NCBI RefSeq assembly: GCF_000005505.3
Contig: NC_016131.3
Span: 66,736,355-66,800,354 of the forward strand
DNA from: Brachypodium distachyon
Taxonomy: Eukaryota > Streptophyta > Magnoliopsida > Poales > Poaceae
DNA: 64,000 nucleotides
Direction: 5' to 3'
Shown: positions 35,070-47,432 of the stretch, piece by piece
How positions within the stretch are numbered: the first letter of the stretch is position 1
Layout of the letters: every line of letters starts with the position of its first letter
Program-made: the position numbers and the translations under genes
Notes under the pieces: model-generated
What the model saw: the letters and a program-made list of their open reading frames with translations, nothing else
Database searches by the model: none
What the model was told of the DNA's origin: nothing

Positions 35070-35325
35070 ACTCACTCACACACGCGCGTAAACTCGTTTC
35101 TATGAACGCACGTACACTCGCTTCCATGATTATGAGCACTTTCGAGAGACTGAGCCACCGGCCGATCATCTTGAGATTGATGAAATCACCACATGGGCCT
35201 CGTATCGTAGTTGACGGGCACGTCACTCTCAAACCACAACGCCAATTAAAACAAATCTAAAAAATGTGATCACCCATACCAAGTCTGAAACTTGAACGTG
35301 GGTGGGCTAGTTCCACTACAGTAAA
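35070..35325 (+). repeat. Dispersed repeat, copy 2
   Basis: This is related to 27,900-28,135: it reads GAGCACTTTCGAGAGACTGA, ATCATCTTGAGATTGATGAA, ATCACCACATGGGCCTCG, GTTGACGGGCACGTC and GTGATCACCCATACCAAGTC, ending GGTGGGCTAGTTCC. It also keeps the CA-rich start with repeated ATGAACGCACG. Orientation is the same as copy 1. Confidence 0.7.
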
Positions 35326-35524
35326 CCAACCAATTGAACTTGGTCAGTTCGCAGCTAGGCCATTTTTTTGCATGCCCACGTTGCGGCTCGGGAGCGTGTC
35401 CGTCCCGTGGTCACCTTCGATGTCGACCACCAAAACAACCAACCAGATGCGTCCCTCCCCGCTGTCTTTGTCCTACGGCCGCCAATCCACCTTCGATCTG
35501 AGCCGTGCGCCCGAAGCTCTAGCG

Positions 35525-35543
35525 GCTAGCTAGCTAGCTAGCT
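35525..35543. repeat. (GCTA)n microsatellite
   Basis: Nearly five GCTA units lie in a row. It is in the upstream intergenic region of the HVA22-like gene. Confidence 0.85.
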
Positions 35544-36667
35544 CTCCGTTGTTTACTACTCTGCCCGCTCACTTCACTCACTCTGCCGCGCTTAACCACT
35601 TCGCCACTCACTGCCGGTGAGAGCTTTACAGTCTCTTTTGCTGCAGATCGGCCGGGGTAGGTCGCAAAGGAAAAGAGGGAAGGTGTGTGTTACTTGGATC
35701 CTATGCAACTTCCGACCAGAAAACGCTATGCTAGGTCAGATGATTAATCGGTATACTACACTACTACGGTGGCTATACGGTTACCAGCTGAAGAGATGGT
35801 GGCGCCGTGTCTCAATAATTCTGGAAAAATGATTAATTGGGGCAGTACAATCATTAAGCTATACATGCATCCTATCATTAAGGCATTAAGCTGAGTAGGC
35901 ATCCGTGCTAGGACCTGAAGCGTGATGATGCCACAATCATACAACAGACACATCAGATGATTTTTACCTTTTTTTATATACTGATTTCTACAGAGGTTAA
36001 TTAATTATCTCCTGGAGTCCTGGGAGGTTTTTGAGCTGCAGCTTAATGAAAGCAGAAATACTGCTGCTAACGGTTGGATAAGGAGGAAAAGGCACAAGAG
36101 GGGAGAATGAAGCACGCTAGTATAATAATCGTATGATGTACTCGTACGACCGAGTATAAAAGTACATGCCGTTGAATTTTCTTGCTTACACCCCAATAGA
36201 GTGAGACAGGGGGACATTTGAGAACCGGTTAAAGAAATGTTCCCAGGTACATCCCACTTATTATAAACCGGTAAAGAAAAGGAAACAAAGAAGAGGCACG
36301 AGAGAGGGAGGGGTTGGTTAGAGTTGGAGGCGAGCTGACGGCGGACGTGCTCGCCTCTCTTCTCCGGCTCTCCCTCTCCCTCTCCGCATTCCGTTTCCAT
36401 TTCCGCCGCATTACGAGGTATTTTTAGGCGTGGCAGAGGAGGGGCAGCGTAGAGGGAAGGAGGGGAAGACGCAATCTTCATCGTCTGGCGCGGACCCATC
36501 CGCTCGGCATTCCTCCCGTCGTCGCCTTCCGTCCAGATCCCTTCTTCAGTTGAGGTTCTCTTTGCGGTTCCTCAGGTTTCATGTCGCGATTTCCTTTCGG
36601 TGTTGGTCATATCGTTTGATTTGTGTTTGTCTTTCTGGATCTGGGTGTGCGCAGACGGTCGGAGAAG
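35544..36667 (+). other. Upstream region and probable 5' UTR of the HVA22-like gene
   Basis: The last 270 bp are CT- and GC-rich, as in plant leaders. TTCCTCAG before GTTTCATG at 36,575 and TGTGCGCAG at 36,653 could bound a leader intron of about 80 bp. No TATA box is certain. Nothing else is recognised upstream. Confidence 0.4.
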
Positions 36668-39600
36668 ATGATGGGCGGCTTCCTCTCCAGGATTCTCCTG
36701 TAAGCACTCCCCTTCCGTTGATTCCTTCAAATGTGGTCCTGGCAGTTGTTGAACATTTTGAATTTGGAAAGTGATTCAAGGCATGGTTTTCTTCTTTTTA
36801 TCTTGAAATGAGGATGCATGGGCCTCCATTCAGAGGGCTTAAGAATCATTTTCTTGGTTTCTGTCATCCGTATACTTTGTTTGGAAAAACAATTCGCAAT
36901 ATGTGTTCCTTATTGTTGGTTTTGTCAACCTTCTTTCCCGGCGTTAAACAGGGAACCGGGAGCACTCAATGCATTTAAAAATTATTGTCTCGAGGTCGAG
37001 GAGCATGGGAGTAAATTTTCAATGCATTGCACAACGGTCAAATGTTCTCTTCGTTTAGTCTGATGCAGATTGATTCTTTTTTAAGATTATTATTGTCTGA
37101 TACTCAATTTATAGATTTTTGAGAAATGCGGATCGGATAACGGTTTGTTGTTTTCGCACATTGATTTAATTTGGATTTCTACCAATTAATGTCAACACTC
37201 AGTTTCTAGGCTCGATTTGAACAAATATTTTCAACATTGTATCCTTGACATCTTTAATTGGAAGCTGCCTCTGAATTAGGTCTTGTTTGTGTGCTTGTTT
37301 GGTAAACATTCCAGCTCTTTCGTGGGTGTGCCTCAAATAATCCATTGAGTTATGCTGAGATGCTCAAAGCCTCAAATTCAGTGCACATTCAAATGACTAA
37401 TTGCTCCAAGCCTCCAATTGATTATTGTAGAGCATAGCAAACACTAAAATAAAGTAGTGTGGATTTTATACATGCAAGGGTTGGTGCTTGATTTTAGGGT
37501 TGACCTACTTTTGCATCTTCAGAAATGCTCAAACAATTCATAGATATGCATCATGTTATAACATGAGCACCTACAAAAAAAAATCATACATGGAAAAGAA
37601 CTTGATAATAAGGCACGGGCATAATGTTTTTGGTGGGGATTAGAATGAACTCATGAAGCACTGACTTTTCATTCGTGTACAGTTTCTTATACACAATTTG
37701 CATGCAGGTTGGTTTTCGGCTACGCCTATCCTGCATATGAGTGCTACAAGACTGTTGAACTGAACAAACCTGAGATCGAGCAGCTCATATTTTGGTGTCA
37801 ATACTGGTAAGGCGGTTCCTTCAATTCTATGATAGGAGGTTCACAACATTAGCCAAGTGAATAATCTTGCAAATTTTGTTTCTTGTGTCTAGGATTTTAG
37901 TTGCTCTCATGACAGTTATGGAGAGGTTTGGAGATTTAACAATATCATGGTAAGACTACCAAAAGTTGCATTCTTTCACCAAGTCTTTGAACAGTTTCTA
38001 ACATAAGTTCCATCATGCATGTGCTAATGTTGCAGGCTGCCGTTTTACTCAGAGGCAAAGCTGATGTTCTTTATATACTTGTGGTACCCTAGGACGAAGG
38101 TACTCAGTTTGTCCCATGCAACTTCTATTTTGTAGCGTCTTCTCCACATTTGCCTGATGAGTACTTTCATTGCAGGGAACTACCTACATTTATGGGACTT
38201 TCTTTAAGCCATATATTTCACAGCATGAGAATGAAATCGACCGTAATTTGCTTGAACTGAGAGCTAGGGCCAGTGATGTAGTTGTCGTTTATTTCCAGAA
38301 GGCCGCTGCTGTAGGACAAAATACCTTCTTTGATGTTTTGAAGTATGTTGCTTCACAGTCGCCATCCCAAAGATCAAAGCTACAACGTTCTCAGGTGCGG
38401 ATCATACCGACTGTATTATATTCCTTCAGGTCAAAGCTGTTGAAACAATTGATGTTTTTCACCCTGGGGATGCTCAATGCCTTGTGCCATGGTGCTTATT
38501 CAGTTACCAAAGCTCAAGTTCTTTTGTGCGCTTCTGAAGCAATTCTAGCATACTAGTTATTATATTTTTTATGCAAGATGCCTTTACTGCCATTGCCAAA
38601 TGATATTTTTTAAGTTGGTGTGTGGAGTTATTTTCTTGAAAAATAATCAGTAATGTACTAAGCATTGATCTGTTCTGTATGCTGACAAAACTTCTTTGGA
38701 GTGTGCTTTTGCCATAAAAAGAGGAAGCTAAAGCAACATCTATTATTTCAACCCACAATTTGAGATGGTATGAAGGACCGTAAGCATCAATGCTTGTGAT
38801 CACTGAACAACCGTTGCATGAATCTTGAACTTGTGAAAATGCTAGTATATAATCTCCTTGGAGAAGTTGCTGCTTCCTTGTTGGTAGACATAGTCTGCAA
38901 GCTAAATCATAGGACACTATTACAATCTTGAAACCTCTTTATGACTCGCTTGACTTTCTCTTTTTCTGATCTCCACTGCATGATAGGAGTAAAACACAGT
39001 TATTGCGTTATATGATGGCTTCTAAATTTCCACGTAAATTTGTGAGGTGGATATAATCTCTGTCCCATGAGAATACAAAGATGGCCCAAGTGTTCTGGCA
39101 AACCCAAACCCCAAATGTATTGTACTTTATGAACAGCAGTATCATTTTTTTAGGCTGGATATGCTGTCTTTTTTAGAAAGCTCATGGGCCAAGTGAGCAT
39201 AGATTTGTATATGGTGGTGTATAGTGAACTACTTTGATGCATATAAAATATGCAGAATCTATCATATGCCTTGATAGCATTAGAGCTCCCCTTTGAGCCA
39301 TAACATAAATTATTGAAGCCTCTTTTTAAGCTGATATTAGAAAGTTCTAGCTTTACATCATTTGCATCCTGAAGTGTTGTGTAATTTTGTTACCATGGCC
39401 TGACAAAAGACTTTAGTCACAGGAGAATCACAAGTGGCATTATTGCGAAAACACAGAAACAATACTGAACACTTGATATATGAGTACTATGCTACACTCA
39501 TCAAAATATTGTTGTGTTATCATATATTTTGATATTTTTTTTGGTGGTGGTTGGGGGGGGGGGGGGGGGTATATATTTCCACTTGCTAACTACATAGGAA

Positions 39601-40913
39601 CCGGTAATTCGCCAACATTTTATCGAATTTCTAATGTCCCTCCAGTGAATTAAAAAATACTCACAGTTTCATATCTGCCATCTGGTGGCACTTACCTGAA
39701 CTGTATTTTCACTTCTAATCAGAAGTTTGATGACATCTTGAGGCTCAGTTTGTGGTAGCCTATGCGTGTGCAAACTGATTCAAAAAGGAAAACCGGTAGC
39801 CAAACACCCAGATATTGGAAGGTGGCTGAACCAAACTTTACTACCATGATATGAAATGGAGCCTTAGCCAGCGCTTAGATAGTAATTCAATTCTGTATTC
39901 CCTCCATTCCACAAAACAACTCATATAATTTTTTCTCATTTGTTCCACAATACACCACATTTTTCTCTTGGTACCCGCACCGCATCCGGCCAATAACTAG
40001 TCACATCCATTTACTATTAACCCAATATGAGTGGTTAGGCGCTAGAAACGACAGCTGCATTGGTCTTAAGTGCACAAATCTATATGAGTTGTTTTGTGGA
40101 ATGGAGGGAGTATTTAAATATAAGTTCATTTACCAATGTTAAAACTCAGAAAATTACACCATTTGGATGTTCTTTCTATATGTTGTACAAACTAATGCAC
40201 AAGAAATTAAGGTCTGCTCTATGGCATGATGCATGGTTAGCACAAGATTAGGTTTTGGATAAATCTGAGCTAATTTTAGTGCGCCTTGGAAGCTTCTCAG
40301 TTTCAGACTAGGAATGGAAATATGCACTTGTACCCATCTTCAAGATATCCTTAAAGTTTCAAATGCAGTTATAATAAAATCATGTTTTGATTTCCTTTAG
40401 GAACCACATCAGCCACAACAACAGCAACCAGCACCGCAGGTACAGCAGCAGCAACCACAAAAACAAGCACCACCTGTTATGCGCAGAGCAGCATCTATTG
40501 CTGCTCGGCAAGCAGCTATGGCACAGCAGTCTCAGGAGACCAAACCTGTTTCCCCCAAGATCAAGCGTCAAACATCTGCGAAAGCTGGTCCAGTGGCATC
40601 CTCGAGACCAACAACAGCTGCATCTTCAACGAAACCTGATGAGATCACAAAGAAAAGCGACGTCAAAACTGCCGCCGACCCGGCTCCGGCTCCAGTTGCT
40701 GACACTACTGTGCCAAGGTCTGAGCCTAGGGCTCCTCCATCCCCTGAAGCCGATGGAGTGGACAATATGGTCGTCGATGAGGCTGACGACGCTGCAGAAG
40801 GCACGGAAGAGCTTGATCCTGCGTTAGAGGAGACAGTAATGGAAGAGACCATCCGCGTGACTCGCGCCAAGCTAAGGAGGCGTGCTATCGCTGAGGGTCC
40901 TGCAGGAAATTAG
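36668..40913 (+). CDS. HVA22-like protein (TB2/DP1/REEP family), long form
   Basis: Six coding exons (36668-36699, 37708-37806, 37893-37949, 38036-38099, 38176-38394, 40401-40913) add up to 984 nt, 327 residues. Residues 1 to about 100 carry the TB2/DP1/HVA22 domain with hydrophobic hairpins: LVFGYAYPAYECYKTVELNK, then IEQLIFWCQYWILVALMTVM, SWLPFYSEAKLMFFIYLWYP and GTTYIYGTFFKPYISQHENE. These proteins shape tubular ER and act in vesicle traffic; HVA22 members were first found as ABA- and stress-induced. The long C-terminal part is Gln/Pro-rich (EPHQPQQQQPAPQVQQQQPQ), basic, then acidic, and ends with the conserved block ETVMEETIRVTRAKLRRRA. This layout fits the HVA22h/i/j type. Two adjacent ATGs (36668, 36671) start it. 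The last intron is 2 kb and contains a MITE and a G17 run. Confidence 0.93.
38395..40400 (+). other. Large last intron of the HVA22-like gene
   Basis: This 2-kb intron has donor GTGCGG and acceptor TTCCTTTAG. It contains a 17-bp G run at 39,553-39,569 and a 213-bp MITE at 39,898-40,110. A 137-codon minus-strand open frame at 38,504-38,917 shows no family similarity. Confidence 0.7.
39898..40110. mobile_element. Stowaway-like MITE, 213 bp
   Basis: TCCCTCCATTCCACAAAACA and the following ACTCATATA are inverted as TATATGAGTTGTTTTGTGGA plus ATGGAGGGAG at the right end. TA is present on both flanks. It lies in the last intron of the HVA22-like gene, in the transcribed region. Confidence 0.88.
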
Positions 40914-42484
40914 CTGCAGACCGTTCTTTTCTTGCACATTGCGTTGCTCCTTTCTTTTGAATTTTAGAGTGTCATGCTGTTTGGTGGGGATGATATCTGA
41001 TTGAGTTTCAGAGTTACCATCTTTACCTGCCCGTTTCTGTGCTTGGAGTTGTAAATACCACTGGGCATATGTATATACAGATTGGTTGCATTTGCAATGA
41101 ACGCGTGTATCTTCTTGATTCTTTAGGCATACTTCAAAGTTTAGACTGGTGGGCCATGCTTCTTGTGTTTTACAATTTTGCCGACTAGGTGGTCAGTGCA
41201 GCTTGCAGTTTGAAACTGCCTAGTTCACATTCTTCAATGGCCTAGTTCATTTGTATGTTAGTTTGTATGTGATTTGTACAGTTAGATCATTTTGCAGAAA
41301 CTTTGGCTAAATGCAACAATTTGACTTTCCCAAGTATACAACATTAGAAGCAGTGAAGTGTTGGCCTGTTGGGAATGGCTACTCATAGTGAGAGCCATAA
41401 CATTATCAGAATATACATTGGTCTTTCAGAAAGACATGAAACATCTCCCGTTATGTTATTTATGCCTGTAGAATTCCTAAATAGCTGGGTGTCGCGTCTA
41501 AAATTCTTCGCGAGGAAATCTTAGATCGTACCTCGATCAAACTTGTGTGTCCACGAAGCTAACTTGGCACGGCAATCATTTTTTCCCCTTGCTTAGAAGC
41601 TAGACGAGCTCGATCGAGCAGACGTCAATTGCTAAAGCAGGCGGAAAGGTCAGGAGATGACGACGAGTTCCCTTTTCTCTTTCACTCGTTTTAAGCGAGC
41701 CCTGGCTGGATTAGCTAACTATCCTTGTCGTTTGTCAAACGCTGATCAATAATATCCCACCCAAAGAAAACTCCAACAGCCTTTAATTGCAGCTGTGCAC
41801 AGCCACGAAAACACACCGACGGCCCTACCACTACCAGTCGTCGTCGCTTTTGTTGGCCATGGTGCCCGGCCACGACGACGGAGACCCGCACCGACCATGA
41901 TGCTTTCTCCCACCGGAGAAGGAACCACATCGATCAAAACAAACAAGTCTATGTCGATCCGTCCTTTTTCTATCTCTACTGTAACTAGAGCTCGGAACAA
42001 TAAAGAAACCAAAACCGATCGACACTTTCACACATGCTCCCTCCTTCCCATATAAAGTGACTTTCTGTTACATATATCTAAACGTTTTTTAGACATGGAT
42101 ACATTCATATTTGAACAAATTTGAATCACTTGATGTTCGACGGAGGGAGCATGAAGCAACCCGATACTGGGAATTGATCCCACGGTGCCGTGAGTTCGTG
42201 ATTACGGTTTCTTTTGTGCCCGGTGCAGTACAAAATAAAAATCAAAAGCGTGATTGCTACGCGCGTGTCCCGGCCGTGCACGCGCGTTATCCAGCCGCCG
42301 ACCACTCCCAAACTTTTTCCCCGGCCGGTTCCTTGATTTCCTTTCCAAAATGCTTTTCATTCCCGTCTCCTGATCCTAGAGCTGCCTGTAGTGGAAAAAA
42401 AAAGGCCGGCGGCGCCCGGTGCAACTTTTTCTCGTTTGGCACGCAGTAGTACCATCAGTATATAAAGAACACGGAGGCAAGGCA
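40914..42484. other. HVA22-like 3' flank and upstream region of the EF-hand gene
   Basis: The first 200 or so bp are probably 3' UTR. No gene is recognised in the remainder, although 41,790-42,030 has overlapping open frames on both strands without family features. A MITE sits at 42,037-42,149. TATAAAG at 42,459 lies 26 bp before the ATG of the next gene, which is rather close for a TATA box. Confidence 0.4.
42037..42149. mobile_element. Stowaway-type MITE, 113 bp
   Basis: CTCCCTCCTTCCCATATAAA at the left and GATGTTCGACGGAGGGAG at the right are inverted ends. The flanks read ATG and CAT in place of the usual TA, so the target dinucleotide is mutated or the exact border differs by one or two bases. 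It is in the promoter region of the EF-hand gene. Confidence 0.75.
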
Positions 42485-45400
42485 ATGGAGAGGAGCTGGT
42501 TCGGGCGGAGGAAGACGAAGAAGCGGCAGGGTGGGGAGAAGGAAGACCGGCAGAAGGTGGTGGTGGACGGGACGGAGATACGGGAGCTGGTGGGGGACAG
42601 GGAGGCGTTCGGCATGTTCGCGGAGAGCAAGTTCAGGGAGCTCGACGCCGACGGGGACGGAAGGCTGTCCGTGCGGGAGCTGCAGCCGGCCGTGGCCGGC
42701 ATCGGCGCCGCGCTCGGGCTGCCCGCGCAGGGGTCCGACCCCAACGCCGACCACATCTACTCCGAGGTAAACCAGGACGATGCTGCCATGCTGAACCCAA
42801 GATAGTCTTGCTAGTTGTGCTCGATCAAGTAAGCCTAGCTAGTGATCGAGTTTTAAGCTTGATATGTTGTGTGTTCACTTCAGTTTAGTTCAGCATTTTG
42901 TCAGTAAGTAGCTTATAACCGTAACCGTAGATTTCCAAGTGGAAATCGCTTGACCCGGCCATGAAACTCAATTACAAGGTTTACAATTTCACTCACTGAA
43001 CCCCCAAAAGAATTTGCTTTTGGTTCAACACATTCGGTGAGACCTGAATTATACGTTCCTTTCAGCAAGCACCGATATCTCCATGGATTAATATAAGACG
43101 GCATCATGCTTATATCAATTCAGTAGCACAATTTTTGACCGGAAATTCAGTAGCACAATCAATACAATTTGCCGTGTGTGTTTGATTTCTACCAAATTTG
43201 TAAGGTTAATTTTTTGTAACGGGAGCTTTATTTAACTGTGGTGTTGTATCAAGGGATACATCAAACAAAATTCGCACACGACCTATATATAAAAGATGCA
43301 GATCCTTGGTGTTCTTGAACTTCTTTTCTACTTTTGAGCAAATCCTTGTACGAAGTAATAGGCTTCTATTGTTTACAGATTCATCATGGATTTAACGAAC
43401 TAGCTATAAGCAATCAACAAGTTGAGTTGACAAATTTTATTTTATTTTGACAGTAGTTGAGTTGTCAATTCTAGTATGCTTCCCTGCAAATAATTGCTTG
43501 AATTCTTGCAAGGATATTTTCAGATGCCGTGACTTGAATCGAACAAACCAGAAAAGTCGATGGCCTTATCGCGTAGGAATATCGGATGATAATAATGTAG
43601 TCGTACTATAATACATGGGATCAAAACAAGAGGATAGTAGAAGTGTGGCTGTTGGTGTATTTAGCAGTCGAGATATTTTTCGTCATCTAATCTCCTACGA
43701 TAAATCGTTACCTACTTAGCAACACGAACAAACGGAATAATATTACTGGTCGAATCAATCAAACGAATGTTAGTCATTAATCGTGAGCAATTTTTCGACA
43801 CAAGAACGCAACAGGATGCAGGTTTTCCCACAAGTCTGTGTCAAGATGCCCCGAACCTGAGTTCAAGCACGCCAGTGGAGGTTTCGAAAATAACCTAAGA
43901 CGTCACAATCAAAGCCTTTATCTCATCCTCGATTCTTTACTATAATGCACGTCAATTATTATGATGTATGCAGGAATTATGGTCTCGTTATCCGCAAAAA
44001 GAAGGAATTATCATCTCACAGCCGGTGTCACAACGCACAAGTGATTTTGCTGTGTCCTAAACATTGCTCCAGCTCAAAGAGAGTGAATTCAAGTTTTTGG
44101 CACTTTTTACCCCACTTAACAAAATTCATTAGTTTTACTCCATTTAAAAAATGCTTCACACAGTTTTTACCCATTTTAAGGTTTTCGGCCATCATGATAG
44201 AACGGTCCCACATATCAGGCCGGCTTGCTGGCGTTTTAACACTCGGAGGGGTATCTCCTGAATATGATTTTGATTAGGTTTAAAATTTTGGCAACCCTAA
44301 AATTTGAAAGGTCACCGAGAATTTTAAAATGATTTTGTATTATCTCGACATAAATTTATTGAATTTAGTCAGATTTTGACCAAACTTAAATGTCATGATT
44401 TAAATTTCTTTGAATCTAGTTCAAAATTTTGAGGTATAAATTTCTATACCTACCGAAATGTCGAACTTTTTGTTGAAACTTTGAATAGGATCGCCCGCGT
44501 CCGAGTTAGCTAAGCCACACCAGCTTGTTGCCAACCGCACTGAGTGGCCACATAGATCTGACATCCGAGGTCACTATCAAGATTAAAAAATGACATTTAA
44601 TTTGGTCAAAATTCATCTAAATTCAATGAATTTTGATCAAGATAGTACCATAATGATTCTAAATTTTTTGTGATCTTTGAAAATTTAAGGTTGCCAGAAT
44701 TTTAAATCATGCTCAATCAGTAACTTATTCAAATGCCTCCGACGTGGATATGCCACGTAGGCCTAACAAGTGGGCTCACTTTGTCGGGATGATGGAAAAC
44801 CTTAAATGGGGTAAAACTATGTCAAGTGTCGTAAATCAGGTAAAACAGATGAATTTTTATTAAATGAGGTAAAATATGTCACAAAGTTTCTTAGATGAGG
44901 TAAAAAGTGGAATTCACTTGCTCAATAAAAGTGGAGAGTTTTCTATTCACATTGAAAACACATGTTATTCACAATTTTATGAACAGGAGATCCTCAGTGG
45001 TATATTATATTACTTGCATGTTAGGATCTCAAATATGTGTCTACGGTAAGATTATTTGATCCAGCTGAACCTAACTTCAGCAAAACGTTTATGTCTCCAC
45101 TGGTTATGAACAACAGAGGAGAAGAGTATGCTCACATCGGTTGGGAATTCGCTGCTGTTACATTGTTCATCTCTTACACACAACACAAACCTGAACGTGC
45201 AGGCTATGAGCGAGGTCACGCAAGGGAAGCAAGAGGGGGTGAGCAGGGCAGAGTTCCAAGAGGTCTTGTCCGACATTCTCCTCGGCATGGCGGCCGGGCT
45301 CAAGAGGGACCCGATCGTCATACTACGCATCGACGGCGAGGACCTGAGGGACTTCGTTTCCAGCCCCAGATACGAACCTGCAGCCGCTGCCATCTTCTCA

Positions 45401-46413
45401 CAAGCCGGGTCTGAAGATGCCTCTTCTCTCCGGCAACGCCTGCTAGCTGCTGTTCGGCAGCTCGGCGTCGACCATGGAATGCCCCCAGCTGCTGACCCTT
45501 GGGTAATTAAGTGTTTAATATGATCCTAGCCATTGGTTTTGCCAGATGTTTGGACAGAAATGTAAGATTTTTCTGTGTCACTGACTGCCAACAGGTGCTA
45601 GAGAACGTCATAGAGCCGGCGTTGCAGCGACTCTCCGCCGATCAGCTTGAGCAGCCAGTGGCGTCCAAGGACATCTTCTTGGAACAGCTCAAGAAGCTCC
45701 TCGGCGACGTCGTGGAGCGGCTCCAGGAGCGGCCTGTGATCGTCGCACACACCGAGAACACCTTCGACGGGAGCGGTGTCAGGAGTCTGCTGGCCAACAA
45801 GTTCGAGCTGGACAAGGTGCGTGATCAAAGTTAACCGGGGTTCATCATTCATGTTCATCATCTTCACATTTTTTTACAGAGAGTTTTGGTCGATGCACGG
45901 CAACACTGATCTGTGGTATGTATCTGTGCTATAGCTGTTGGATTCTGTCTGCAAAGACGTGCCGGTAGAGCATAAGAAGAAGGCGTCCAAGGAGTGCCTG
46001 CGAGCCGCGCTAGATAAGATGGCTGATGCAGCAAGCTTACCACCTCATGGCTCTGTTACTCAGGTACTAGTAATACTGTAGTATATAGTTTTAGCCGGCA
46101 CATCATTTTCGGATGACGACGACACCGTGATGTTGCAGTAATTGAACAGAATTTTGATGTTTTTGGACATGACTTGACTCAGGTGGATGCCATCGTGGAC
46201 GAGGCGCTCAAGATGGCGAATAACGCCCACGACGGGAAGGCGGTAGACGAAGCGGAGTTCAAGAAACTCCTGACGGAGGTCCTGGGAGCCGTGATGCTGC
46301 GGCTGAGCGGCGACCCGGTCTTCGTCTCCACCAGCACCGTCGTCCATGAGTCACTGTCCAGTTCGTCCACGCTGCTGTCCTCGCCGGCGGTGCCGTCGCC
46401 GCCGAGCGAGTAA
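42485..46413 (+). CDS. EF-hand calcium-binding protein with three internal repeats (possibly SCS / At4g38810-like)
   Basis: Five phase-0 exons (42485-42766, 45203-45502, 45595-45816, 45935-46063, 46183-46413) encode 387 residues. After a basic start (MERSWFGRRKTKKRQGG) there is one canonical EF-hand loop, DADGDGRLSVRE, at residues 54-65, with acidic residues at positions 1, 3, 5 and 12. The rest contains three related blocks: GVSRAEFQEVLSDILLGMAA (then GLKRDPIVIL), PVASKDIFLEQLKKLLGDVV (then ERLQERPVIVA) and AVDEAEFKKLLTEVLGAVML (then RLSGDPVFVS). They look like degenerate EF-hand halves that lost the calcium ligands. The general shape fits the plant calcium sensors related to SnRK2-interacting SCS, but I am not sure of orthology. 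The C-terminus is Ser/Pro-rich. Intron 1 (2.4 kb) carries a TIR element. Confidence 0.8.
42767..45202 (+). other. Intron 1 of the EF-hand gene
   Basis: This 2436-bp intron has donor GTAAAC and acceptor CGTGCAG. It is AT-rich and contains the 839-bp TIR element at 44,081-44,919. I see no other gene inside. Confidence 0.8.
44081..44919. mobile_element. Non-autonomous Mutator-like element, about 839 bp, long TIRs
   Basis: 44,081-44,205 and 44,788-44,919 are inverted relatives. Both show AGTGAATTC near the end, ATTCAT.TGTTTTAC, and TTTAAGGTTTTC.CATCAT at the inner side. The probable target duplication is GCTCAAAGA (44,072-44,080) against GCTCAATAA (44,920-44,928), 7 of 9 matching. The interior has AT-rich blocks that are themselves partly inverted (AAATTTAAG, AATTCAATGAATTT). 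No coding capacity is seen. Confidence 0.78.
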
Positions 46414-47432
46414 AGCAGTACACACAACAAAGTTAAGTATGAGAGGACGAGCATAAGGCCTCTCTGTATTTTAAACAGTGGCTGTGATGGTGCTTTTTGT
46501 CTGATCACGCGCTGCGGGGCATGCATTGCATATTTGCGTGCATCCATTGCTTGGTGACAACCTGACAGGATGCAAAATAAGATGCCGTTTCGTCAGGTTT
46601 GTTGGCCTGGTTGATGTATAAGTTTGGAATAATAAGGCTTCCGAGCCAGACACATTGTCAATTGGAATATGCAAATGTTTTGCAACTTTCGTTGGGGAGC
46701 TGTTACCACGGACAAAAGCCTTCAGCTATCTTTCAAAAAATAGAGAATGATCAGTTAAAAAAGGGGAGAATAAAACACCTAGCTCTGATTCCCAGCACTC
46801 CAGAGAATTACACAACAGAATGCAACTGCAGTGCAGTGTTACGGCAATCCAAGGTGTGAGTGTTCACTGGATTATTTCTGCATTTCAAGGTTGCAACATT
46901 GGGGCATAGTAAACAGGCTTAAGATTGTTGCAGAAATTATTAGTTTGTGACGCTCTGAAAGTTTGTGTGCATGTATATTTGCAACTTGCAAAGTTTTTTT
47001 TTTCTTATTCTGTTTTAAAGTACTGTGCTAACAACCAAATCTACTTGTTAAATATGTGAAGTTTGGTACTGCAGTCTACTCTTTTTTTTTGTGAGCTACT
47101 TAAAACAAACTTCTTTGTTATTACCAGCCATGGCAGTTTGCTGGTCCAGGAAACTCAAATTCACGCTGCGAGAAGTTTACTTTGGGCAAACGCTGATGTG
47201 CCAGTTTGACAACCTCTCACATTTCTCATTAGCATTTCAGGTAGAAGAAAAAAATGAATCACTACGCAAGCACCAGAAGACATGGAACCATTGTACACAT
47301 AGAAAGACAAAGTTGTCATCGCTTCTCATCAGCATATGAAAGAGAAAAAATTTCATCCCTTCCTAAGGTTATCCTGATCTAGCTTAATGTCATGGTGAAT
47401 GAAGAACATGCCTCGCTTGCTAAGGATGAGAC
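46414..47432. other. Region between two convergent genes
   Basis: This region should hold the 3' UTRs of the EF-hand gene (plus) and of the lysine-rich protein gene (minus). No other gene is recognised; the small open frames at 46,599-47,339 have no family features. Confidence 0.4.
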
